From DASUBN01 sp035691665 (GTDB lineage Bacteria; Pseudomonadota; Gammaproteobacteria; Natronospirales; REEB76), in NCBI GenBank assembly GCA_035691665.1, contig DASSIS010000022.1, positions 1 through 21,233 of the forward strand: DNA of 21,233 bases, read 5' to 3'. The notes under the pieces are model-generated. The model had not been told where the DNA came from and made no database searches. It saw only the letters and a list, made by a program, of their open reading frames with translations. Shown here piece by piece: positions 12,863 to 20,013 of the stretch. The stretch's first letter is position 1, and each line of letters opens with the position of its first letter. Both the position numbers and the translations under genes were made by a program.

Positions 12863-13981
12863 ATGCACGACCAACCCCTGCTCACGCCGGTGAAACTCGG
12901 CCCTTACACTCTCAAGAACCGCGTGGTCATGGCGCCCATGACCCGTGATCGCGCCGACAACCCGGAGCTCGCGCCCACCGCGATGCACGCCGAGTATTAC
13001 GCGCAGCGCGCCAGCGCCGGCCTCATCATCACCGAGGGCAGCCAGATCTCGCCCCAGGGCATGGGCTACATCAACACGCCCGGTATCTACTCCGCCGCCC
13101 AGGTGAAAGGTTGGGAACAGGTGACCGACGCGGTGCACGCCCGCGGCGGGCGCATCTTCCTGCAGCTCTGGCACGTGGGTGCGATCTCGCATCCGGATTT
13201 CCACGGCGGAGCGCTGCCGGTCTCGGCCTCCGCCTTCAACCCCAATACCAAGGCTTATACGCCCAAGGGCGAACTCAAGGAGACGGTGGCCGCGCGGCCG
13301 CTCGAGAAGCATGAGATCCGGCAGGTGGTGAAGGACTTCGCCCAGGGTGCCAAGAACGCCATCGCCGCCGGCTTCGACGGCGTGGAGATCCACGGTGCCA
13401 ACAGCTACCTGATCGAGCAGTTCCTGCGTGACAGCAGCAACCAGCGCAGCGACGAATACGGCGGCAGCATCCCGAACCGCAGCCGCTTCCTGCAGGAAGT
13501 GGTGGAGGCGGTGAGCCAGGCAGCGGGCGCGGAGCGCACCGGCCTCAGGCTCTCGCCGGCCAACCTCTGGAACGTGCCGGCGGACAGCGACACCCGCGCG
13601 CTCTATGATCACGCCGTCGCCAAGCTCAATGGTTTCGGCCTCGCCTACCTGCACCTCAGGGAAGCCGTGGGTGACAGCCACTCCCCGGCAGGCGACGCCC
13701 ACATCCCCAACATGGTGACGGACGTGAGCCGGCATTACCGCGGCATCTTCAAGGGCACGCTCATCACCAACACCGCCTACGACCAGGAGAAGGGCAACGC
13801 CGTGATCACGGCGGGCAACGCCGACCTCGTGGCCTACGGCGTGCCCTTCATCGCCAACCCGGACCTGGTGGAGCGCTTCCGCGAGGGGGCGCCGCTCGCC
13901 AAGGCCGACCCGGCCACGTTCTACGGCGGGGGCGAGAAGGGCTACACCGACTACCCGGCGCGCCAGGCGGCCGCCGCCTAG
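12863..13981 (+). CDS. nemA: Old Yellow Enzyme-family NADH:flavin oxidoreductase (NemA-like)
   Basis: A 372-residue FMN-dependent alkene reductase that reduces electrophilic double bonds (enones, maleimides, some nitro compounds) with NAD(P)H. Features: LGPYTLKNRVVMAPMTRDRA at the N-terminus, IFLQLWHVGAISHPD (98-112), the substrate-binding HGAN with H177 and N180, SYLIEQFLRD then DEYGGS, an FMN-phosphate region near YGVPFIANPDL, and the C-terminal FYGGGEKGYTDYP typical of the family. Length fits E. coli NemA (365). ACGGAG lies 7 bases before the ATG. It leads an operon with the GST and DoxX genes, probably under the ArsR-type repressor. Symbol by similarity of motifs; other OYE names are possible. 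Confidence 0.9.
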   Translation: MHDQPLLTPVKLGPYTLKNRVVMAPMTRDRADNPELAPTAMHAEYYAQRASAGLIITEGSQISPQGMGYINTPGIYSAAQVKGWEQVTDAVHARGGRIFLQLWHVGAISHPDFHGGALPVSASAFNPNTKAYTPKGELKETVAARPLEKHEIRQVVKDFAQGAKNAIAAGFDGVEIHGANSYLIEQFLRDSSNQRSDEYGGSIPNRSRFLQEVVEAVSQAAGAERTGLRLSPANLWNVPADSDTRALYDHAVAKLNGFGLAYLHLREAVGDSHSPAGDAHIPNMVTDVSRHYRGIFKGTLITNTAYDQEKGNAVITAGNADLVAYGVPFIANPDLVERFREGAPLAKADPATFYGGGEKGYTDYPARQAAAA

Positions 13982-14029
13982 ACTTATCCCCAAGGCCTCA
14001 CCAGAACCATCATCCAAGGAGACATGACC

Positions 14030-14638
14030 ATGAAACTGTATTTCGCACCCGGCACCTGCGCGCTCGCTTCCCACATCGCGCTGCGCGAGTCAGGCCTGCC
14101 CTTCGAGCTGGTGCGCGTGGATACCGGCGCGCACAAGCTCAAGGACGGCAGCGACTACTACAAGATCAACCCCAAGGGCTATGTGCCGGCCATCGGCCTG
14201 GACGACGGCCAGGTGCTGACCGAGGGCGCGGCCCTCTTGCAGTACATCGGCGACCAGGCCCCCGCCAAGGGCCTCATCCCCAAGCCCGGCACCCTGGAGC
14301 GCTTCCGCGCCAACGAGTGGCTCACCTACGTCAGCAGCGAGATCCACAAGGGCTACAGCCCCCTGTTCAACAAGGAATTGAAGGACGACGCCAAGGCGGT
14401 ACTGCGCACCAAGCTGGAGAACCGCCTGGGGCTCATCGAGAAGCACCTCGCCAGCCACAAGTACCTGCTGGGCGATGCATTCAGCGTGGCCGACGCCTAT
14501 CTTTATACGGTGTTCAGCTGGTCGCCCCACGTGGGCATCGACATGGCCAAGTTCCCGCACCTGGCGGAGTACCGGCTGCGCATCGCCGACCGGGCCTCGG
14601 TGAAGGAAGCCTTGCAGAACGAGAAGGCCGCGGCCTGA
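14030..14638 (+). CDS. gstA: Beta-class glutathione S-transferase (GstA-like)
   Basis: A 202-residue soluble enzyme that conjugates glutathione to electrophiles. Starting at ATG 14030 puts Cys at residue 10 (MKLYFAPGTC), the catalytic cysteine of beta-class GSTs, and leaves AAGGAG eight bases upstream; the ATG at 14024 has a spacing of only two. The thioredoxin-like N-domain (NPKGYVPAIGL, then EGAALLQYIGDQ, which binds the glutathione gamma-glutamyl group) is followed by an all-helical C-domain (about 85-200; LLGDAFSVADAYLYTVF carries the conserved buried Asp). It is preceded 48 bases upstream by the OYE gene and likely co-transcribed. Confidence 0.93.
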   Translation: MKLYFAPGTCALASHIALRESGLPFELVRVDTGAHKLKDGSDYYKINPKGYVPAIGLDDGQVLTEGAALLQYIGDQAPAKGLIPKPGTLERFRANEWLTYVSSEIHKGYSPLFNKELKDDAKAVLRTKLENRLGLIEKHLASHKYLLGDAFSVADAYLYTVFSWSPHVGIDMAKFPHLAEYRLRIADRASVKEALQNEKAAA

Positions 14639-14654
14639 AGCGGCACCGAGAACC

Positions 14655-14680
14655 GCCGCCGGCCTCTTGAGGCCGGCGGC
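14655..14680. repeat. 12-bp intercistronic hairpin between gst and doxX
   Basis: GCCGCCGGCCTC (14655-14666) and GAGGCCGGCGGC (14669-14680) are perfect inverted arms two bases apart. No T-run follows, so it is more likely an RNA-processing or stability hairpin than a terminator; a Rho-type role cannot be excluded. Confidence 0.7.
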
Positions 14681-14713
14681 ATCGCCAGAAATGTCCACTT
14701 AGGGAGGTAAACC

Positions 14714-15106
14714 ATGAAAGATCTCGCCTTGTTACTGGCCCGGGTCCTGCTCGCGGCCATCTTCCTCTGGGCCGGCTTCGGCAAGCTCACCCACTACAGC
14801 TACATGCAGGGTTACATGGTCTCGCTGGGGGTGCCCGGCTGGTCCTTCCCCTTCATCATCCTGTGGGAGCTGGGCGGCGGCCTCGCCATCCTGACCGGCT
14901 TCCTGACCCGGCCAGCGGCCCTGCTGATGGGGGCCTTCTGCGTGATCTCCGGCTTCATCGCCCACCTGCACCCGGCCGACCAGGAGCAGATGATCAACTT
15001 CATGAAGAACCTGAGCATGGCCGGCGGTTTCCTGACCCTGTGGGCCGTGGGAGCCGGGGCCCTGAGCCTGGACCGGAAGTTCAAGCTCAAGTGGAGCGGC
15101 GCTTAA
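14714..15106 (+). CDS. DoxX-family membrane protein, copy 1
   Basis: A 130-residue inner-membrane protein with four hydrophobic segments (about 4-24, 45-65, 68-88 and 100-118). Landmarks: FLWAGFGKLTHY (helix 1), PGWSFPFIILWELGGGLAIL (helix 2), GFLTRPAALLMGAFCVISGF (helix 3), and a short charged tail. DoxX proteins are named for the thiosulfate:quinone oxidoreductase subunit, but most members, including this one, are of unknown role and often sit beside redox-detoxification genes. AGGGAGG upstream is a strong ribosome binding site. It follows the GST gene by 75 bases and precedes a terminator. It is similar along its length to the next gene. Confidence 0.88.
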   Translation: MKDLALLLARVLLAAIFLWAGFGKLTHYSYMQGYMVSLGVPGWSFPFIILWELGGGLAILTGFLTRPAALLMGAFCVISGFIAHLHPADQEQMINFMKNLSMAGGFLTLWAVGAGALSLDRKFKLKWSGA

Positions 15107-15140
15107 AGCAGGAGCGGTCGTCCCCCGGTTGAAGTAAGCT

Positions 15141-15174
15141 ATGGGCCGGCCCGCGGGGCCGGCCCATGCTTTTT
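15141..15174 (+). terminator. Rho-independent terminator between two doxX copies
   Basis: A perfect 12-bp stem (ATGGGCCGGCCC, loop GCG, GGGCCGGCCCAT) followed by GC and five T's (15170-15174). It probably ends the OYE-GST-DoxX transcript or attenuates into the second doxX gene. An ATG at 15166 falls in the stem and is not used as a start. Confidence 0.85.
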
Positions 15175-15204
15175 ACGGATAACCCAAATAATCGGGAGCA
15201 CACC

Positions 15205-15591
15205 ATGCAGAACCTGCTCATGCTCGTCGGCCGCGTCATGCTCGCGGCCATGATGTTCTGGACCGGCTACGGACGGCTCATGAGTTTCGCCAGCATCCAC
15301 AACTACGTGAACGACTGGGGCGTGCCCCACGCCTTCAAGCCCGTCATCGTCCTCTGGGAAGTGGGTGCCGGCCTGCTGCTGCTGGTGGGCGTCTACACCA
15401 AACCCGCCGCCTATGCCGCCGCGCTGTTCTGCGTGGTCTCCGGCTTCGTGGTGCACTTGCATGACGGCGACGAGCTGCAGCTCATCGACTTCATGAAGAA
15501 CATGGCCCTCACCGGCGGCTTCCTGTACGTGGCCGCCTTCGGCGCCGGCGACTGGAGCTTCGGCAAGCGCCACAACATCAAGTGGAGCTGA
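15205..15591 (+). CDS. DoxX-family membrane protein, copy 2
   Basis: A 128-residue paralogue of the preceding DoxX protein with the same four-helix plan: MFWTGYGRLMSFASI, HAFKPVIVLWEVGAGLLLLV, GVYTKPAAYAAALFCVVSGF, then LIDFMKNMALTGGFLYVAAF. Both copies contain INFMKN- or LIDFMKN-type segments and a shared HLH loop (AHLHPADQEQ / VHLHDGDELQ), so they derive from a duplication and both may bind the same ligand. ATG 15205 has CGGGAGC about seven bases upstream; the ATG at 15166 lies inside the terminator stem. Whether it is expressed by read-through or its own promoter is unclear. Function unknown, as for copy 1. Confidence 0.88.
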   Translation: MQNLLMLVGRVMLAAMMFWTGYGRLMSFASIHNYVNDWGVPHAFKPVIVLWEVGAGLLLLVGVYTKPAAYAAALFCVVSGFVVHLHDGDELQLIDFMKNMALTGGFLYVAAFGAGDWSFGKRHNIKWS

Positions 15592-15624
15592 TCCGGGCTT
15601 AAGAGTTAAACCAGAGTCCATGAA

Positions 15625-15655
15625 GAAACGGCGCCGCGAGGCGCCGTTTCGTTTT
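15625..15655. terminator. Bidirectional hairpin between convergent doxX and SDR genes
   Basis: GAAACGGCGCC (15625-15635), loop GCGA, GGCGCCGTTTC (15640-15650), then GTTTTC. The stem lies between the stop at 15591 and the SDR stop at 15655; the A/T ends suit termination in both directions. Confidence 0.75.
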
Positions 15656-16350
15656 CACCAGTCGCTCTTGCGCTTGTCGTGGAAGAAGCCGCCGCTCTCA
15701 GCGGCCTTGGGGTCGGCCGCCAGCCACACGATGGTCTCGGCGCCTTTCTCCACGCTGCGGGAGGCGCCGGCGCCGCCCATGTCGGTCTTCACCCAGCCCG
15801 GGTCCACGGAGTTCACGCTCACGCCCTTGGAAGCGAGCTCCGCGGCGAACACGCGGGTCACGGCGTTGAGGGCCGCCTTGGACATGCGGTAACCGAGATG
15901 CCCGCCGCCCATTCCGGAGAGGGCCCCCATGCCGGAGGAGACGTTCACGATGCGGCCGCCCTGGCCCATGAGCGGAGCCAGCGCCTGGATCAGGCGCACC
16001 GCGCCCAAGGTGTTGGTGTTGAGGATCTCCATGAGCGTGGCGGCGGAGACTGCGAGGGTGCCGTCCTTGTCCGGCAGGATGCCGGCGTTGTTCACCAGCA
16101 CGTCCACCCGGCCGCGGGTCTCCTGCAGGTGGCGGGCGAGGGCCTGGGCGTCCTCGCTGGAGTTCACGTCCAGCTTGCGCAGCTCCGCGGAATACTTGCC
16201 GGCCTGCACCTGCTTCAGGGCCTCGGCGCCGGCGGCCTTGTCCCGGGCCGTGAGCACCACGTGGAAGCCGCGGCTGGCCAGCTCGCGGCTCACCTCCAGG
16301 CCGATGCCGCGGTTGGCGCCGGTGACGACGGCGGTCTTGGTCTCGGGCAT
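15655..16350 (-). CDS. Short-chain dehydrogenase/reductase (SDR)
   Basis: A 231-residue NAD(P)-dependent oxidoreductase of the classical SDR type. Cofactor motif TGANRGIG at residues 10-17, NNAG at 87-90, the catalytic Ser in VNVSSG (about 139), and the YxxxK pair Y154/K158 (YRMSK). After the catalytic helix it has the substrate-side segment VNSVDPGWVKTDMGG, common in carbonyl-reductase-like SDRs; the C-terminus is short (FFHDKRKSDW). The substrate cannot be read. It diverges from the redoxin gene at 16508 across an AT-rich inverted repeat that may control both. Confidence 0.92.
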   Translation of the reverse strand: MPETKTAVVTGANRGIGLEVSRELASRGFHVVLTARDKAAGAEALKQVQAGKYSAELRKLDVNSSEDAQALARHLQETRGRVDVLVNNAGILPDKDGTLAVSAATLMEILNTNTLGAVRLIQALAPLMGQGGRIVNVSSGMGALSGMGGGHLGYRMSKAALNAVTRVFAAELASKGVSVNSVDPGWVKTDMGGAGASRSVEKGAETIVWLAADPKAAESGGFFHDKRKSDW

Positions 16351-16432
16351 GGGCGGGGCTCCGGGGGGAGAGGGTTGAAGCCCATATTAGGCCCGTCTAG
16401 GGGCCTTGCGCGCCGGGCCGGGGCCGGGAGTA

Positions 16433-16462
16433 TAATAAAGCAATATAAAACTTGCTTTATTA
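16433..16462. promoter_or_regulatory. AT-rich inverted repeat in the SDR / redoxin divergent promoter region
   Basis: Perfect 11-bp arms TAATAAAGCAA (16433-16443) and TTGCTTTATTA (16452-16462) around eight bases. It is the most AT-rich spot in this area and lies 46 bases before the ATG at 16508 and 83 bases beyond the SDR start. The arms resemble a repressor or activator operator (MarR or TetR class size), with TATAAT-like hexamers inside (TATAAT at 16431-16436). It could be a terminator-like hairpin, but no gene ends here. Confidence 0.65.
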
Positions 16463-16507
16463 ATACACCGGATCCCACGTGGAGGCCGGCCCCGCAGGAG
16501 CTGACCC

Positions 16508-17086
16508 ATGCGTCTCACCGCCCCGTCCAAGGCCCCCTCCCTGAGCCTGACCGACATCTACGGCCAGCCCATCCGCATCGGCGGCGCCGGCCGGCGCACG
16601 CTGCTCTGCTTCTTCCGCGACGCGGCCTGCCCCTTCTGCAACTACCGCATCTACGAGCTCACCCAGCACCACAAGAACCTGGCGGCACTCGGCCTCGACA
16701 TCGTGGCGGTGTTCGCCTCCAGCAAGGAAGAGGTGCTGCGCTTCGTGGCGCGGCATCCGCGCCCGTTCCGGGTAGCCGCGGAGCCGGACCGCCGGGCCTA
16801 CGACGTCTACGGCATCGAACGCTCCTTCTGGCGCAAGCTCAAGGCCGTGGTCACGCGCGTGCCGACGCTCATCAAGGGCCTGCGCCTCGTGGGACTCGCC
16901 GGCTTCAGGACCAACAACCTCTTGCCGGCGGACTTCCTCATCGACGAGCAGGGCGACATCGTGGAGGCCTACTACGGCAGCGACGCGGGCGACCGCATCC
17001 CCTTCGAGCGCGTGGAACTGTTCCTGGCCCGGGGCCTGATGCAGCGCGGGGTGCCGGCAGGGCTGGCGCGGGCGGCCAGCGCCTGA
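16508..17086 (+). CDS. Redoxin (AhpC/TSA)-family protein with CPFC motif
   Basis: A 192-residue soluble protein of the thioredoxin-like AhpC/TSA superfamily. The fold starts APSLSLTDIYGQPIRI, then LLCFFRDAACPFCNYRIYEL with cysteines C41 and C44 in a CxxC arrangement; a resolving Cys in the second half is absent (no later cysteine is present). The region GLDIVAVFASSKEEVLRFVA and DFLIDEQGDIVEAYYGSD are the conserved strands of peroxiredoxin-like proteins. A peroxidase or disulfide reductase role is inferred; the CPFC pair is more thioredoxin-like than the single peroxidatic Cys of classical peroxiredoxins. It diverges from the SDR gene and ends six bases before the convergent PPK2 stop. Confidence 0.85.
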   Translation: MRLTAPSKAPSLSLTDIYGQPIRIGGAGRRTLLCFFRDAACPFCNYRIYELTQHHKNLAALGLDIVAVFASSKEEVLRFVARHPRPFRVAAEPDRRAYDVYGIERSFWRKLKAVVTRVPTLIKGLRLVGLAGFRTNNLLPADFLIDEQGDIVEAYYGSDAGDRIPFERVELFLARGLMQRGVPAGLARAASA

Positions 17087-17092
17087 GGCGCC

Positions 17093-17923
17093 TCAGCCCT
17101 GCTTCGCGGCGTGATACTCGGCGCGGATCTTGTCGAGATCCGCTGCCGGTCTCGGGAAGCTCATCTTGAGCGATTCCAGCTCCTCAACCACGATGCGCGC
17201 CACCGCCAGGTTGCGGAACCACTTGTGGTCCGCCGGGATCGCGTACCAGGGGGCCTCAGTGCTGCTGCAGCGGGCGAGGGCGTCCTCGTAAGCCTCGGTG
17301 TAGGCGTCCCAGTACTTGCGCTCCGCATAGTCCGCCGCGCTGATCTTCCACTGCTTGGTGGGATCGTCTAGCCGGTCCTTGAAACGCTTGAGCTGTTCTT
17401 CCTTGGAGATGTGCAGGAAGAACTTGAGCACCCGCGTGCCGTTCGCCACGAGCCCCTGCTCGAAGGCGTTGATGGCATCGAAGCGCCGGCTCCAGGTCTC
17501 CTTGGGCACGAAGCCGTGCACCCTCTCGATGAGCACGCCCTCGTAATGGGAGCGGTTGAAGATCACCACCTCGCCCCGGGCCGGAGCCGCCTGGTGGTGG
17601 CGCCAGAGGAAATCGTGGGCCGCTTCCTCGGGGCTGGGTTCGCGGAAATGGGCCACGCGGCAGCCCTGGGGGTTCATGGCGCCGAGCACGTGGTTCACGG
17701 TGCCGTCCTTGCCGCCCGTGTCCATGGCCTGCAGGCAGATGAGCAGCGAGTGCCGCCCCTCGGCGTAGAGGAGTTCCTGCAGGGCCCGGAGTTTCTCCTG
17801 GCATCCGGCGGTCTCGGTCTCCGCGGACTTCTTGTCCTTGAGGCCGCCGGTGTCGCCAGGGTCCAGGTCCTTGAGCCTGGGGTGGGTGCCGGGTGCGATG
17901 CGGAAGCGTTGCGGGTAATCCAT
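17093..17923 (-). CDS. Polyphosphate kinase 2 (PPK2) family protein
   Basis: A 276-residue soluble kinase that transfers phosphate between polyphosphate and nucleotides. A P-loop NTPase core: Walker A AMDTGGKDGT (66-75), the lid-side NPQGCRVAHFREPSPEE, Walker B region VVIFNRSHYEGVL (about 119-131), and the helical lid with HISKEEQLKRFKDRLDDPTK and KYWDAYTEAYED. The architecture with a single PPK2 domain and a short N-terminal extension fits class III enzymes (phosphorylate AMP and ADP), but class is judged only by length and motifs. The polyphosphate would supply nucleotides under stress. It diverges from msrA. Confidence 0.92.
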   Translation of the reverse strand: MDYPQRFRIAPGTHPRLKDLDPGDTGGLKDKKSAETETAGCQEKLRALQELLYAEGRHSLLICLQAMDTGGKDGTVNHVLGAMNPQGCRVAHFREPSPEEAAHDFLWRHHQAAPARGEVVIFNRSHYEGVLIERVHGFVPKETWSRRFDAINAFEQGLVANGTRVLKFFLHISKEEQLKRFKDRLDDPTKQWKISAADYAERKYWDAYTEAYEDALARCSSTEAPWYAIPADHKWFRNLAVARIVVEELESLKMSFPRPAADLDKIRAEYHAAKQG

Positions 17924-17945
17924 GCGGTCTCCCGGTGGCCTGCGC

Positions 17946-17973
17946 TTGAAAGTAATAAGCGGGACTATATTAA
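17946..17973 (+). promoter_or_regulatory. Candidate promoter for msrA
   Basis: TTGAAA (17946-17951) and TATTAA (17968-17973) with a 16-base spacer, 41 bases before the ATG at 18014. The -10 matches consensus at four of six positions. The surrounding GGGACTATA ... TATATCCC is an imperfect inverted repeat. Confidence 0.4.
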
Positions 17974-18013
17974 GGTCTATATCCCGTCATCCCACCGTTT
18001 TCGAGGAGCCACC

Positions 18014-18649
<636 letters not shown>

Positions 18650-18654
18650 ACTCA

Positions 18655-18677
18655 GCTCCGGGCCTTCTGCCCGGAGC
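18655..18677 (+). promoter_or_regulatory. Hairpin over the ribosome binding site of the 18684 gene
   Basis: GCTCCGGGC (18655-18663), loop CTTCT, GCCCGGAGC (18669-18677): a perfect 9-bp stem whose right arm holds the only Shine-Dalgarno sequence (GGAG, 18673-18676) of the gene starting at 18684. No T-run follows, so it is not a typical terminator. When folded it would hide the ribosome binding site. Confidence 0.65.
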
Positions 18678-18683
18678 ATGAGC

Positions 18684-20003
18684 ATGGCCGAGCCGAATCC
18701 GGATTTCGACGCGGGCGACGTGCGGCTGGAGGACCCGGCGGCGGACGAGCTCATGGTCAGCACGCCGGACATCTGGCGTTACCTCCCCAAGCTCCTCTAT
18801 TACCCGGTGCGCGGCTACGCCCTGCCCATCGTGGTGGTCATCGGCGCCATCGTCTGGATCCTGGGCTACGCCGGCCTCTTCGGCATCGCCGCCTCCAGCA
18901 TCGTGTTCGGCTGGATGGGTTACTACTCCATGGGCGTGGTGCTGCGCACCTCCCAGGGTCACGCCATCCCGCCGCCGCTCGGCACCGAGGTGCTGTTCGA
19001 GGGGGAGAAGCTGCGCCTCGCGGTGCTGTTCCTCTACATCGCCACGGTGCTGCTCCTGTCCTACGGCGCGGCGCTGCCGGGTCGCCACTGGGAGAGCGTG
19101 CTGGTGTTCGTGGTGGGCGTGTATCTGCTGCCGGCCTTCCTGGGTTCGCTGGCGCTGCAACCAGACCTGCTCACCGCCATGAACCCGCTGGTGACCCTGC
19201 GCTTCGTATGGCACACGGGCCTCGCCTATCTTTTCGCCTGCCTCATGCTCGCGGGCATCGGTTTCCTCGGGGTGTTCCTCTCGGGGCACGTGGCCGGGAT
19301 CGTCTCCAGCATGCTGCTGGTCTACGGCCTCCTGTTCGTCTGCCACCTGGTGGGTTACATCGCCTACCACCACCAGGAGGAGATCGAGCTCGCGGTGGCG
19401 GTGCAGAAACCCACGGACGAGACCCGCGCCGTCGCGGCCCAGGCCCAGCGCCTGGCGGCGCTCCTGGCGGTGGTGGACAAGAAGCTGGAAGCCAAGGATG
19501 CGCCGGGAGCCCGGGACGCCATCCTGAAGGAGGCAGGCGCGGGAGTGGTGAACCCACGCGGCTTCCACGAGGACCTGTTCGAGGCCCTACGCCTGCGCCA
19601 CCAGGACGCGCTCTCCCTGGTGGCGGGCAACCGGCTCATCCGCTACCTCGTGGAGCAGAAGCGCGCCTCCAGGGCGCTGGACATCGGCGAGCAATGCCTC
19701 GATGTCTCCAAGGATTTCCTCACCGACCCGCCCGGGCTCATGGTGGCGCTGGCGGAGGAGGCGCTGCGGGACAAGCGCATGCCGGTGTTCGCGCGGCTCG
19801 ACGCCCAGGTGCAGGGCAAGCTGCCGGCGAGCATGGAGGCGGTGTCGCTGCAGTTCCTGAAGGCGCGTTCGCTCGCGGAGCAGCGGCAGGACGCGGCGGC
19901 GCTCGCCCTGGTCGCGCCGCTCGTCAGCTGGACGAAGCATCCCTGGCAGGCCCGCATCGCGGCGCTGCACAACGCCCTGAGCGGCATCCAGCGGAAGACC
20001 TGA
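18684..20003 (+). CDS. Six-helix membrane protein with helical soluble tail, unknown function
   Basis: A 439-residue protein. ATG 18684 is chosen over 18678 because GGAG lies seven bases upstream. Predicted helices at about 47-67, 68-85, 112-130, 139-157, 181-200 and 208-228; the loop NPLVTLRFVWHTG lies before helix 5. From residue 231 (HQEEIELAVAVQ) to the end the protein is soluble and alpha-helical; paired-helix, TPR-like character is suggested by repeated patterns such as LLAVVDKKLEAKDAPGARDA, RASRALDIGEQCLDVSKDFL and QDAAALALVAPLV. No enzyme motif is seen. The design (membrane domain plus helical scaffold) suggests an assembly or sensing role, purely inference. Its start is covered by a hairpin. 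It may be co-transcribed with msrA (35-base gap). Confidence 0.82.
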   Translation: MAEPNPDFDAGDVRLEDPAADELMVSTPDIWRYLPKLLYYPVRGYALPIVVVIGAIVWILGYAGLFGIAASSIVFGWMGYYSMGVVLRTSQGHAIPPPLGTEVLFEGEKLRLAVLFLYIATVLLLSYGAALPGRHWESVLVFVVGVYLLPAFLGSLALQPDLLTAMNPLVTLRFVWHTGLAYLFACLMLAGIGFLGVFLSGHVAGIVSSMLLVYGLLFVCHLVGYIAYHHQEEIELAVAVQKPTDETRAVAAQAQRLAALLAVVDKKLEAKDAPGARDAILKEAGAGVVNPRGFHEDLFEALRLRHQDALSLVAGNRLIRYLVEQKRASRALDIGEQCLDVSKDFLTDPPGLMVALAEEALRDKRMPVFARLDAQVQGKLPASMEAVSLQFLKARSLAEQRQDAAALALVAPLVSWTKHPWQARIAALHNALSGIQRKT

Positions 20004-20013
20004 GCCGGCGAGT

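Noticed and set aside
12827..14074. 415-codon minus-strand frame opposite the OYE gene
   Set aside because: OYE motifs are clear on the plus strand; the opposite frame has no family features.
15679..17169. 496-codon plus-strand frame spanning the SDR gene and the redoxin gene
   Set aside because: It crosses a divergent promoter region with an inverted repeat and shadows two well-supported genes in other frames.
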